Assembly: GCA_039986595.1 (NCBI GenBank)
Contig: JBDWQJ010000005.1
Location: 248,001-312,000 of the forward strand
DNA from: Lentilitoribacter sp039986595
GTDB lineage: Bacteria > Pseudomonadota > Alphaproteobacteria > Rhizobiales > Rhizobiaceae
Direction of reading: 5' to 3'
Length of the DNA stretch: 64,000 nt
Below are positions 1 to 8,866 of the stretch, one piece after another. Positions within the stretch are counted from its first letter, which is position 1; each line of letters opens with the position of its first letter. The position numbers and the translations under genes were made by a program. Below the pieces are notes generated by a model. The model saw only the letters and a program-made list of their open reading frames with translations, did not search any database and was not told where the DNA came from.

Positions 1-1475
1 GTTTAACAGGACAAGTTCCAACCGCGCTTATCGGCTCTGATGCATTTCAAGAATGCGACACCGTCGGCATTACGCGCCCCTGCACAAAACACAATTGGCT
101 CGTCAGAGACGTTAATGAGTTAGCGCAAGTTATTCATGAAGCGTTTCATGTCGCGACAAGCGGGCGCCCTGGCCCTGTGGTTGTTGATATTCCAAAGGAT
201 GTTCAATTTGCCACCGGAACTTATGTCCCTCTTGCCAAGGCCCCGGCTCGCAAGAGCTATAGACCTGTAAAAACAGGCAATTCTGAAAGCATTAAACAAG
301 CGATCGAATTGATAAAAAATGCAAAACGACCGATCATCTATTCTGGTGGCGGGGTTGTTAATTCAGGACCTGAAGCTTCTACTTTATTACGAGACTTGGT
401 GAAACTAACAGGTGCTCCGATCACATCAACATTGATGGGGTTAGGCTCTTACCCAGCATCTGGCAAGCATTGGCTTGGCATGCTTGGAATGCACGGCACA
501 TATGAAGCGAATATGGCAATGCACGATTGCGACGTGATGGTATGTGTTGGCGCACGTTTTGATGACCGGATCACAGGTCGTCTTGATGCGTTCTCACCCG
601 GTTCAAAGAAAATCCACATCGATATCGATCCTTCATCTATTAATAAGAACGTGCGCGTTGATGTTCCTATCATTGGTGATGTTGGTTCAGTTCTTGAAGA
701 TATGGTTCGCATTTGGCGCGCGGATGCTTCTGATTTAAAAGAAGAACGTCTTGCCGAATGGACAGCGCAGATCAACCAATGGCGTGCACGTAATTCTCTG
801 GCCTTTACTGAGAATAACGATGTTATCATGCCACAATACGCAGTCCAACGTCTTTACGAACTTACAAAAGACAAAGACACATATATCACGACAGAAGTTG
901 GCCAACACCAAATGTGGGCAGCACAATTTTATGGATTTGAAGAACCAAACCGTTGGATGACATCTGGTGGTCTTGGCACTATGGGTTATGGCTTCCCAGC
1001 AGCCATTGGTGTGCAAGTTGCGCACCCGGATGCATTGGTTATTGATATTGCAGGGGATGCATCTATCCAGATGTGTATTCAGGAAATGTCATGTGCCGTT
1101 CAACATAACCTACCGGTGAAAATCTTTATCTTAAACAACAACTATATGGGAATGGTGCGCCAGTGGCAGCAATTGCTGCACGGAAATCGCTTATCAAATT
1201 CATACACTGAATCTATGCCAGATTTCGTCAAATTGGCAGAGGCCTATGGCGGTGTGGGTATCAGATGTTCAAAACCATCTGAATTGGATGATGCGATCAA
1301 TGAAATGGTTTCTATCGATAAACCTGTTATCTTTGATTGTAACGTTGCCACATTGGCAAACTGTTTCCCAATGATCCCATCGGGTAAAGCGCATAACGAA
1401 ATGTTGCTTCCCGATGAAGCAACAGACGAAGTTGTTGCCAATGCCATCGACGCCGCTGGCGCCAGATTAGTTTAA
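1..1475 (+). CDS. ilvB: Acetolactate synthase large subunit (5'-truncated by window edge)
   Basis: Catalytic subunit of acetohydroxyacid synthase, the ThDP enzyme that makes acetolactate or acetohydroxybutyrate in valine, leucine and isoleucine synthesis. The reading frame is open from base 3, and the residues before the first internal ATG (177) already match the family (TGQVPTALIGSDAFQE, then GRPGPVVVDIPKDVQ), so the gene starts outside the window. About 490 C-terminal residues are visible and roughly 100 are missing. The central domain and the C-terminal ThDP domain are present; the Mg/ThDP motif runs from GDAS to NNNYMGM near bases 1055-1150. A ribosome site (AAGGAG, 1476-1482) leads straight into ilvN, so the two subunits form an operon. 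Family members may be named ilvI or ilvB; the class is certain, the letter is not. Confidence 0.96.
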   Translation, partial: LTGQVPTALIGSDAFQECDTVGITRPCTKHNWLVRDVNELAQVIHEAFHVATSGRPGPVVVDIPKDVQFATGTYVPLAKAPARKSYRPVKTGNSESIKQAIELIKNAKRPIIYSGGGVVNSGPEASTLLRDLVKLTGAPITSTLMGLGSYPASGKHWLGMLGMHGTYEANMAMHDCDVMVCVGARFDDRITGRLDAFSPGSKKIHIDIDPSSINKNVRVDVPIIGDVGSVLEDMVRIWRADASDLKEERLAEWTAQINQWRARNSLAFTENNDVIMPQYAVQRLYELTKDKDTYITTEVGQHQMWAAQFYGFEEPNRWMTSGGLGTMGYGFPAAIGVQVAHPDALVIDIAGDASIQMCIQEMSCAVQHNLPVKIFILNNNYMGMVRQWQQLLHGNRLSNSYTESMPDFVKLAEAYGGVGIRCSKPSELDDAINEMVSIDKPVIFDCNVATLANCFPMIPSGKAHNEMLLPDEATDEVVANAIDAAGARLV

Positions 1476-1491
1476 AAAGGAGAACCTTGAT

Positions 1492-2073
1492 ATGAATGCA
1501 CAGCAAAAACCCACAGGTTCAGCCTATTTCCTCAGCAATGTAGAACAAGAAATTGTATTTCGCACTTTGTCTGTTGTCGTGGACAATGAACCAGGCGTTC
1601 TCGCCCGCGTAATTGGCCTATTTTCAGGGCGCGGTTACAATATCGAGAGCCTGACAGTGTCAGAAACTCAAAACGAGCGGCACCTGTCGCGCATCACAAT
1701 TGTCACAAGCGGAACTGCAAACGTTTTGGAGCAAATCAAAACGCAGCTTGAGAGAATTGTTCCTGTCCATCGCGTTGTTGACCTTGATGCAAAAGCCAAA
1801 GAACTTGGTTACGAAAAGCCAATCGAGCGCGAATTGGCACTTGTTAAAGTCAAAGGCGAAGGTAATGATCGTATGGAAGCTTTGCGCATTGCAGATGCTT
1901 TTAAAGCTGAAGTCGTTGATGCAAATCGTGATCATTTTATCTTTGAAATCACAGGCCGTGTTTCCAAAGTTGACCAATTTATCGATATTATGAGATCACT
2001 CGGCGCTATTGAGATTTGCCGCACGGGTATTACCGCGATGAACCGCGGGTCTGATGGAATTTGGGGTAAGTAA
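1492..2073 (+). CDS. ilvN: Acetolactate synthase small (regulatory) subunit
   Basis: Regulatory subunit of acetohydroxyacid synthase, 193 residues, the usual length for the long form. An ACT domain lies at about residues 24-96 (LSVVVDNEPGVLARVIGLFS, then GYNIESLTV); in the family this domain binds valine and gives feedback inhibition. The C-terminal ALS_ss_C domain follows (ELALVKVKGE through GRVSKVDQFIDIM). It starts 16 bases after the large subunit with a good AAGGAG ribosome site, so the pair is cotranscribed. No leader peptide or attenuator can be judged because the operon start is outside the window. Confidence 0.96.
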   Translation: MNAQQKPTGSAYFLSNVEQEIVFRTLSVVVDNEPGVLARVIGLFSGRGYNIESLTVSETQNERHLSRITIVTSGTANVLEQIKTQLERIVPVHRVVDLDAKAKELGYEKPIERELALVKVKGEGNDRMEALRIADAFKAEVVDANRDHFIFEITGRVSKVDQFIDIMRSLGAIEICRTGITAMNRGSDGIWGK

Positions 2074-2085
2074 GGTTTTTAAATA

Positions 2086-2892
2086 ATGGATGTGTTGGTT
2101 GAAAATTTAGGCGAGTTCGGGCCGTTTATTTTAAACGTCGCAAAAGCCATATTATTTCTTATCATTGGCTATCTCGTTGCTCAGATGTTCAAACGCATTG
2201 TGCGCCGACAAATCGAGCGTAACTCTCGCCTTGATCCAACCATTTCAAATTTCGTTGCCTCAATCATATATTGGGTGATCATTGCAGCGGTTTTAATCGT
2301 TGTCCTACAGCTATTTGGTTTCCAAGCGACCAGTCTTGTGGCAATCTTAGGCGCATCAACGCTTGCTATTGGTTTAGCGCTTCAAGGCACTTTGAGCGAC
2401 GTGGCATCAGGTGTTCTCCTGATTGCATTCAGACCATACAAAATAGGCCAATTCGTTGATATTGATGGCACAAGCGGCACAGTTAAAGAAGTGACATTGT
2501 TTACAACCGAGCTTGTCACCCCTGATAATGTTCAAATTATCATGCCAAATTCCAAAGCATGGGGTGCGGTGATCATGAACTTTTCCACCCATGATACGCG
2601 ACGCGTTGATTTGGTCTTTGGCATTGATTACAGCGATAACTCAGATGAAGCGATGGCTGTTATTCAAAACATCGTTGATATAGATGATCGCGTCTTAAAA
2701 TCACCAGAAGCTTGGATGAAGGTCACTAATCTTGGCGATTCATCCGTCGACATCACCGTTCGCATATGGGTCGCTTCAAGCGATTATTGGGATGTGAAAT
2801 TTGATACAACAAAGGCAGTGAAAGAAGCCTTTGATCAAAATGGCATATCCATCCCCTACCCTCATCAAGTGGAAATTTCCAGAAAAGCATAA
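2086..2892 (+). CDS. Small-conductance mechanosensitive channel, MscS family
   Basis: Inner-membrane channel of 268 residues that opens under membrane tension to release solutes on osmotic downshock (family knowledge). Three membrane helices are visible at about 12-34, 55-77 and 82-112. The third is the Ala/Gly-rich pore helix (ILGASTLAIGLALQGTLSD), followed by the beta domain (GQFVDIDGTSGTVKEV) and the cytoplasmic alpha/beta domain ending in PYPHQVEI. The length fits the minimal MscS type. It begins 12 bases after ilvN, close enough for cotranscription, though no functional link to branched-chain amino acid synthesis is known. A channel of this type is plausible next to compatible-solute genes elsewhere in the window, but that is only inference. 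Confidence 0.94.
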   Translation: MDVLVENLGEFGPFILNVAKAILFLIIGYLVAQMFKRIVRRQIERNSRLDPTISNFVASIIYWVIIAAVLIVVLQLFGFQATSLVAILGASTLAIGLALQGTLSDVASGVLLIAFRPYKIGQFVDIDGTSGTVKEVTLFTTELVTPDNVQIIMPNSKAWGAVIMNFSTHDTRRVDLVFGIDYSDNSDEAMAVIQNIVDIDDRVLKSPEAWMKVTNLGDSSVDITVRIWVASSDYWDVKFDTTKAVKEAFDQNGISIPYPHQVEISRKA

Positions 2893-2960
2893 CCGAAAAT
2901 ACAGGTTCAATCATTTCTTGGGTCTTGCCTATTTTTGCGAATCCTGCGACGTGAATTGCT

Positions 2961-4088
2961 ATGGAATTTTCACCTCAACAAGATGAAGCTTTAAAAGCTG
3001 TCGCAAAATGGTTGCGCGAAGGTCAGTCACCAATCTTTCGCCTGTTTGGCTTTGCTGGAACAGGTAAAACAACGCTTGCACGACATTTCGCCGAGCATGT
3101 TGATGGGGATGTATTATTCGCAGCCTTCACCGGAAAAGCAGCGCAAGTTTTGCGCTCACGTGGTGCAAGCAATGCCAACACTATTCATTCTTTAATTTAC
3201 CGCCCGCGCGGTGAAGAAGAAGTTGAAGATGAAACAACGGGTAAAACATCAATTGCACCAATGTTTGGTATCAACCGTCAAAGCCCTGTTGCAAAAGCAG
3301 CGCTCATTGTCATCGACGAATGTTCGATGGTTGATGAAGAGCTTGGCCGAGATCTATTAAGCTTTGGAACACCTGTTTTAGTATTAGGTGATCCTGGCCA
3401 ATTACCCCCAATTACAGGTGGTGGCTATTTCACCGAACACGAGCCTGATTTCTTGCTGACTGAAATTCATCGCCAAGCACGCGATAACCCGATTATTGAT
3501 CTTGCTATGCAAGTGCGTCAGGGCAATGAGCTCATGCATGGAGATTACGGCACCACGCAGATCATCTCAAAACAAGATGTCACACAGGATCTCGTCCTTG
3601 GCGCCGATCAAGTTTTGGTTGGAACCAATAAAACTCGCAAACGGTATAATCAAAGGTTGCGTGTTCTTAAAGGCTTTGACCAGCCCTACCCTCAGTCTGG
3701 TGACAAACTGGTTTGCTTAAGAAATGACCCCACCAAAGGCCTGCTGAATGGTTCTTTGTGGCAAGTTATGACAGCATCGAAAGAAACAACCAAACCTGGG
3801 ATAAATGTCCTTTTGCGCCCAGAAGATGATGATATGGGACGCGGATCAGCTAAGGTTAGATTGTTAAAAGCGGCATTTGAAGATTCAACTGTTGAAATCC
3901 CTTGGAGCACAAAAAAACGCTTTGATGATTTTGATTTTGGCTATGCGCTAACTGTGCATAAGGCTCAAGGTTCCCAGTGGAATAATGTCGTCTTATTTGA
4001 CGAAAGTTGGGCCTTTAGAGAAACATCTGAGCGCTGGCTTTATACAGCAATTACGCGCGCCGTGGAAAATCTTACGATAGTGCGGTAA
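2961..4088 (+). CDS. RecD-like ATP-dependent DNA helicase (SF1B)
   Basis: Superfamily 1 helicase of 375 residues. Seen in order: Walker A GFAGTGKTT at 30-38, Walker B/DEXX (VIDECSM) at 117-123, motif III (LGDPGQLPP) at 142-150, an Arg-containing motif (TEIHRQARD), motif V (TVHKAQGSQW) near 330 and motif VI (YTAITRAVE) near the C-terminus. It lacks the N-terminal domain of RecD proper and the long N-terminus of RecD2, so it is a compact ATP-dependent endonuclease/helicase-like protein common in alphaproteobacteria. Its role in repair or recombination is inferred. It stands alone between mscS and the DUF2259 gene. Confidence 0.9.
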   Translation: MEFSPQQDEALKAVAKWLREGQSPIFRLFGFAGTGKTTLARHFAEHVDGDVLFAAFTGKAAQVLRSRGASNANTIHSLIYRPRGEEEVEDETTGKTSIAPMFGINRQSPVAKAALIVIDECSMVDEELGRDLLSFGTPVLVLGDPGQLPPITGGGYFTEHEPDFLLTEIHRQARDNPIIDLAMQVRQGNELMHGDYGTTQIISKQDVTQDLVLGADQVLVGTNKTRKRYNQRLRVLKGFDQPYPQSGDKLVCLRNDPTKGLLNGSLWQVMTASKETTKPGINVLLRPEDDDMGRGSAKVRLLKAAFEDSTVEIPWSTKKRFDDFDFGYALTVHKAQGSQWNNVVLFDESWAFRETSERWLYTAITRAVENLTIVR

Positions 4089-4122
4089 GCTATCGATCTT
4101 CTTGTAAAAAAGGATTTGAGAG

Positions 4123-4854
4123 ATGAAGCACTTAACACAACTCCTAACGTTTTTTACGATATTGCTAATCTCAACAATAAGCGCAACTGCTGGTGATTTC
4201 GCCGAATTCCGTTCACTCGGCTTTTCAAAAGATGGTAAAGTCTTTGGTTTTGAGCAATTTGGTGTCCAAGATGGTTCAGGCTTCCCCTATGCCGAACGGT
4301 ATTTCATTGATACTGCAACAGATCGCTACATCAAAGGCACGCCGTTTCGCATTCGTATAGAAGATGAAAATGCAACATTGCATCAAGCGCGCCAGATGGC
4401 AAAGGACGCAAGCCAAGCGATCATGAATAGCTATGATATTGGCGTCGAGCACGCGTCTATTTTGGCGTTCAATCCATCGACCGAGAAATCAGCTGATCCT
4501 TATTTGATCACATTTCAATCCTTTAGCTATGAACCAAACCCAAATTCACCAAATGAATTAAATCTGGAATTGATAGATCTAACACCTTCTAAAGACTGCG
4601 AGAATATCACCCCTGATGCAAAAGGTTTCAAACTTGTTTTAAGTAATGATGACAGCAAAACATCATCGATCGTTCATGAGGATAAATCAGTTCCAAAAAG
4701 CCGAAACTGCCCTATTGATTATCAAATCAGTGGCGCACTTGCCTTTAATCGCTTTAACCAGACACCGGTATTCATCTATCTCGTTTTGGTTCGTTCTTTT
4801 GGTTTTGAGGGACCTGATGGGCGGTGGATTGCAATTGCAAAACAAGGTTCGTAA
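4123..4854 (+). CDS. Secreted protein, DUF2259 family
   Basis: Predicted periplasmic protein of 243 residues, function unknown. Residues 1-23 form a clean signal peptide (hydrophobic TILLISTIS, cleavage after ATA). The mature start, DFAEFRSLGFSKDGKVFGFE followed by FGVQDGSGFPYAERYFID, is the hallmark of DUF2259 as I recall it. Four Cys-poor segments follow, and two cysteines (KDCENI and RNCPID) could form a disulfide. A ribosome site (AAAGGA) precedes the ATG. It lies 34 bases behind the RecD-like helicase. Confidence 0.85.
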   Translation: MKHLTQLLTFFTILLISTISATAGDFAEFRSLGFSKDGKVFGFEQFGVQDGSGFPYAERYFIDTATDRYIKGTPFRIRIEDENATLHQARQMAKDASQAIMNSYDIGVEHASILAFNPSTEKSADPYLITFQSFSYEPNPNSPNELNLELIDLTPSKDCENITPDAKGFKLVLSNDDSKTSSIVHEDKSVPKSRNCPIDYQISGALAFNRFNQTPVFIYLVLVRSFGFEGPDGRWIAIAKQGS

Positions 4855-4939
4855 TTTTCTCGCGACAATTTGCGCACGCAAGAAAGGGTTTCTAAGTACA
4901 CTTGTCGGTATATAACTTGACGTCATGTGAGAGACGACT

Positions 4940-6241
4940 ATGCGGACAAGTGATGAAATGGGCGATGAGATGAGCGATAATCAAAATACACATCACGATA
5001 TTAAATGGTCTTATCATCAAGATAGACAAGCAGCGATTGACGAAGTTCATGCCCGTCCCGCATCTGATATATTGGCACCAGCAATTGTCATGCATATCGC
5101 TTTTACGTGTTCGCCAGAAAGCTTGAAGGCGCTATTTACCGACTTAATTGGCGAGATTACTGACGAGGTTCCCCGCCATGCCATTGGTCAAGTTGGCAGT
5201 ATTGAAACCAAAATTGAGCTTCATACAGAATTTACCGCCTGCACGCTGATAGCCAATAATTGCACCGATAAAAGCGAAATTGAGCAAACCTATCGGCGCG
5301 TTTTATCTGCGCACAACATCAAAATTCTTTCAAAATGCATGGTCGTGATCGTATCATCGGCGAAAGAACTCGCCAAACAAATCCCGTTTGGTAAACGTGT
5401 TTTTGGCGGCATGATGCGCGGTTCGCTTCAAGTGCAATCAACTTTAAAACCAGATGATTGGAACACCATTACCTATGCGGTATTGCCTGAAAAAAACGGC
5501 CCAAATGAATTAGGTCGCAGAATACAGCGTCTTTACGAGTTGGAAACCTACCGTATCATGGCCTTGATTGGTTTACCGATGGCCAGACGCATTTCAGCGC
5601 GGTTAACCGAGCTCGAAGACGAACTCAACGCCCTCACATCGTTACTCGAAAATGGCAATGATATTGGAGATTTAACGGACCAAGAATTGTTTAAAAAGTT
5701 ATCTCAGCTTTCTGGCCAACTTGATAGTTCAATATCCGAGACGCGTTTTCGCTTCTCTGCAAGCAACGCTTATTTTGATATTGTTGATGCGCGGATGAAA
5801 ACACTCACTGAGGTCGAACACGGCGATCTACAATCCATATCAGGTTTCTTGCGTTCTCGCTTGGAACCTGCGCGTGCAACAATCATCAGTGTAGAGCATC
5901 GGCAAAAGATTTTAACAGAAGATATATCCCGCGCCCTTACACTCCTGCGCACACGGATCGATATTGAGTTGAGCCAAGGCAATCAGGCACTGCTCAAATC
6001 ACTTGATGGTCGCCACCGCCAACAACTCTTGTTATCTCAAGCTGTGGAGGGTTTATCCTCTATCGCAATCACATATTATGCGGTGAGCCTACTATCGTAT
6101 TTCTTAAAACCGATAGATAAATCCGGCGCACTACCATTTTCATATATGTATATAATTGCGCTCGCTGTGCCGACGGTTTTGTTCACGGTTTGGTTCGCAA
6201 TCCGCCGATTACGTTTAAAACTGCATAAAAGCGATAACTAA
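4940..6241 (+). CDS. Membrane-anchored protein, DUF3422 family
   Basis: Protein of 433 residues with two C-terminal membrane helices (about 375-392 and 403-425) and a large soluble N-terminal part; function unknown. The opening motif (DRQAAIDEVHARP) and the middle region FGGMMRGSLQVQSTLKPDDW with YELETYRIMALIGLP are typical of DUF3422. The segment around residues 240-320 is helical with a coiled-coil look. Three in-frame ATGs occur at 4940, 4958 and 4970; GAGAG just ahead favours 4940 but the start is not certain. The overall plan (long cytoplasmic helices before two membrane helices) superficially resembles CorA-type channels, but I see no GMN motif and do not propose that. Confidence 0.85.
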   Translation: MRTSDEMGDEMSDNQNTHHDIKWSYHQDRQAAIDEVHARPASDILAPAIVMHIAFTCSPESLKALFTDLIGEITDEVPRHAIGQVGSIETKIELHTEFTACTLIANNCTDKSEIEQTYRRVLSAHNIKILSKCMVVIVSSAKELAKQIPFGKRVFGGMMRGSLQVQSTLKPDDWNTITYAVLPEKNGPNELGRRIQRLYELETYRIMALIGLPMARRISARLTELEDELNALTSLLENGNDIGDLTDQELFKKLSQLSGQLDSSISETRFRFSASNAYFDIVDARMKTLTEVEHGDLQSISGFLRSRLEPARATIISVEHRQKILTEDISRALTLLRTRIDIELSQGNQALLKSLDGRHRQQLLLSQAVEGLSSIAITYYAVSLLSYFLKPIDKSGALPFSYMYIIALAVPTVLFTVWFAIRRLRLKLHKSDN

Positions 6242-6299
6242 CCGTTCGTTTTAGCTGTTTAACCTAGCAATTCGCATACGAATCACTACATTTAACCCG

Positions 6300-8756
6300 A
6301 TGAGCGGATATGATGATGATATTCCATTTTTTGGAGATGAGCCGAGCGAACCTGCCCCGAAAAAATCTGGGCTAGGAATAGCTGCGCGCGCAATGGCTGC
6401 GCGACAAAAACCGAAATATCTTGATAACTTAAACAACGAACAATCAGATGCTGTTGAAAGCATCGATGGTCCGGTTTTGGTGCTTGCTGGTGCCGGTACA
6501 GGCAAAACCCGCGTTTTAACAACGCGAATTGCGCATATTTTAAATTTAGGCCTCGCCTATCCATCACAAATTCTGGCGGTGACATTTACCAATAAAGCTG
6601 CGCGTGAAATGAAAGAACGTATTGCAGCGCTCGTTGGTGGCGCTGTGGAAGGCATGCCGTGGCTGGGAACATTCCACTCAATCGGCGTTAAAATGCTGCG
6701 CAAACACGCCGAGCTTGCAGGTTTAAGAACAGACTTTTCCATTCTAGATACTGACGATGTGATCCGCCTCATCAAGCAATTGATCCAGGCGGAAGGCATT
6801 GATGATAAAAGATGGCCTGCGCGCCAGTTTGCAATGTTGATTGATGGCTGGAAAAACAAAGGCCTTGCTCCGCATGAAATCCCTGAAGGTGACGCGCGTG
6901 CTTTTGCAAATGGTAAAGCGCGCGAATTATACGCAGCCTATCAAGATCGCCTTAAAACACTAAATGCCTGTGATTTTGGTGATTTATTATGTCATCCAAT
7001 TCGTATCCTGCGCGCTCATCCTGATGTTTTGGCAGAATACCAACAGAAGTTCCGCTATATTTTGGTGGATGAGTATCAAGACACCAACACCTCGCAATAT
7101 ATGTGGTTGCGGCTTTTAGCACAAAGACCAAATAACAAAGATGAACGTCCGAACATTTGTTGTGTTGGTGATGATGATCAGTCCATCTACGGCTGGCGCG
7201 GTGCAGAAGTTGAAAACATTCTTCGATTTGAAAAAGATTTCCCCGGTGCAAAAGTTGTGCGCCTGGAACAAAACTATCGCTCAACCGAGCATATTTTGGG
7301 GGCTGCTGGTCATTTAATTAGCCACAATGAAGGGCGATTAGGCAAAACGCTATTCACCGATCAAAAAGACCCTGATGCTGATAAAGTCATGGTTCACGCA
7401 GCGTGGGATTCTGAAGAAGAAGCGCGTGATGTCGGCGATGAAATCGAGCAATTACAACGCAATAATCATAACCTCAATGACATGGCTATTTTAGTGCGCG
7501 CGTCATTTCAAATGCGTGAGTTTGAAGATCGATTTGTTACACTTGGTCTAAATTATCGCGTTATTGGCGGTCCACGTTTTTACGAGCGGTTGGAAATCAG
7601 AGATGCAATGGCGTATTTCCGCATCGTAAGTCAGCCAGCGGATGACTTGGCATTTGAGCGCATCGTCAACACACCAAAGCGTGGTCTGGGTGATGCAACT
7701 ATTCGCCTTATCCATGATTACGCGCGTTCTCGCGGGATACCTATGTTTGCAGCTGCATGTGAGATGGTGCAAACTGATGAGTTAAAACCACGCCCGCGAA
7801 AATCATTGACCGAAGTTGTCAATAATTTCCAGCTATGGCAATCACTGCTTGAAAAAATCCCACACACGCAGTTGGCAGAACAGATTTTAGATGAATCTGG
7901 CTATACAGATATGTGGCAAAAGGATCGCTCTGCTGAAGCACCTGGTCGTTTAGATAACTTAAAAGAACTCATCCGTTCGATGGAAGAGTTTGAATCTATG
8001 CGCGGCTTTTTAGAGCATGTTTCCCTTGTCATAGATGCCGAGCAGAACGAAAACCTTGATGCAGTAAATATTATGACGCTGCACTCGGCAAAAGGTTTGG
8101 AGTTTGAAACAGTCTTTCTCCCCGGTTGGGAAGAAGGCTTATTCCCTCATCAACGCTCTTTGGATGAAGGCGGCAGATCAGGTTTAGAAGAAGAGCGTCG
8201 CCTTGCATATGTAGGTATCACACGCGCCAAACAACGTTGTCATATTTGGTTCGTATCTAATCGGCGCATTCACGGGCTCTGGCAATCTACAATTCCATCG
8301 CGGTTTTTAGATGAACTTCCAGAAGACCATGTCGAAGTATCTGAAATGGATAGCTCCTATGGTGGTTATGGCCGTGGGCAATCAGGTGGCACCTATGGTG
8401 CATCGCGTTTTGACAGCCAAGAAGGGTTTGGTGGCAACACCTACCAAACGCCAGGTTGGAAACGCGCACAGGCAAACAATTCCGAAGCTCTTCGCAACAA
8501 TTGGGGCAGTCGTTCTGGTCATGCTGTTGAGCGCGTATCATATGGTGAGAGCGGACCTCGTTCCCGCACAATTGAAGGTGAACTTGTCGCCAAATCCTCA
8601 ACAGAAACACCTTCTAAGTTTTCAAATGGCGATCGTGTTTTTCACATGAAATTTGGCAATGGCAACATTACAAATATCGATGGCAACAAACTAACAATCG
8701 ATTTTGACCGAGCCGGACAAAAGCGTGTACTCGACAGTTTTGTCGAAGCGACTTAA
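6300..8756 (+). CDS. uvrD: UvrD/PcrA-type ATP-dependent 3'-5' DNA helicase
   Basis: Superfamily 1A helicase of 818 residues for nucleotide excision and mismatch repair and for clearing replication forks. Seen: the Q-motif LNNEQSDAV at 44-52, Walker A AGAGTGKT at 63-70, motif Ia (TFTNKAAREMKER), DEXX box (VDEYQDTN), motif III (GDDDQSIYGWRGA), motif IV (LEQNYRST), motif V (TLHSAKGLEFETVF) and motif VI (RLAYVGITRAKQR). A Gly/Ser-rich linker follows (about 680-760), then a Tudor-like RNA polymerase-binding tail (GDRVFHMKFGNGNITNID). The N-terminal 40 residues are an extra, acidic, poorly conserved stretch. No strong ribosome site precedes the ATG. Confidence 0.95.
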   Translation: MSGYDDDIPFFGDEPSEPAPKKSGLGIAARAMAARQKPKYLDNLNNEQSDAVESIDGPVLVLAGAGTGKTRVLTTRIAHILNLGLAYPSQILAVTFTNKAAREMKERIAALVGGAVEGMPWLGTFHSIGVKMLRKHAELAGLRTDFSILDTDDVIRLIKQLIQAEGIDDKRWPARQFAMLIDGWKNKGLAPHEIPEGDARAFANGKARELYAAYQDRLKTLNACDFGDLLCHPIRILRAHPDVLAEYQQKFRYILVDEYQDTNTSQYMWLRLLAQRPNNKDERPNICCVGDDDQSIYGWRGAEVENILRFEKDFPGAKVVRLEQNYRSTEHILGAAGHLISHNEGRLGKTLFTDQKDPDADKVMVHAAWDSEEEARDVGDEIEQLQRNNHNLNDMAILVRASFQMREFEDRFVTLGLNYRVIGGPRFYERLEIRDAMAYFRIVSQPADDLAFERIVNTPKRGLGDATIRLIHDYARSRGIPMFAAACEMVQTDELKPRPRKSLTEVVNNFQLWQSLLEKIPHTQLAEQILDESGYTDMWQKDRSAEAPGRLDNLKELIRSMEEFESMRGFLEHVSLVIDAEQNENLDAVNIMTLHSAKGLEFETVFLPGWEEGLFPHQRSLDEGGRSGLEEERRLAYVGITRAKQRCHIWFVSNRRIHGLWQSTIPSRFLDELPEDHVEVSEMDSSYGGYGRGQSGGTYGASRFDSQEGFGGNTYQTPGWKRAQANNSEALRNNWGSRSGHAVERVSYGESGPRSRTIEGELVAKSSTETPSKFSNGDRVFHMKFGNGNITNIDGNKLTIDFDRAGQKRVLDSFVEAT

Positions 8757-8798
8757 TTTATACATGAGTTTTTCTATCAAGTTTATTTGGTTTTTCAA

Positions 8799-8827
8799 TT
8801 GACATTGGAAAGCTCAACTCATAAACA
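8799..8827 (+). promoter_or_regulatory. Candidate promoter of the iron-binding protein gene
   Basis: TTGACA at 8799-8804 is a perfect -35. After a 17-base spacer comes TAAACA (8822-8827), a weak -10 (3 of 6). The RirA-type box starts directly behind it, which would place the operator over the transcription start. Confidence 0.45.
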
Positions 8828-8842
8828 TGACAAAATAAGTCA
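8828..8842 (+). promoter_or_regulatory. Iron-responsive operator (IRO-like, RirA type)
   Basis: The bases read TGA-N9-TCA, inside a perfect inverted repeat ATGAC-N7-GTCAT (8827-8843). TGA-N9-TCA is the published core of the IRO element bound by RirA in Rhizobium and Agrobacterium. It sits 25 bases ahead of the start codon of an iron-binding protein, directly behind a -35/-10 pair, so repression under iron sufficiency is the natural reading. No rirA gene is in the window. Confidence 0.6.
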
Positions 8843-8866
8843 TCTTTAAAAAACTAGGAAAATACG

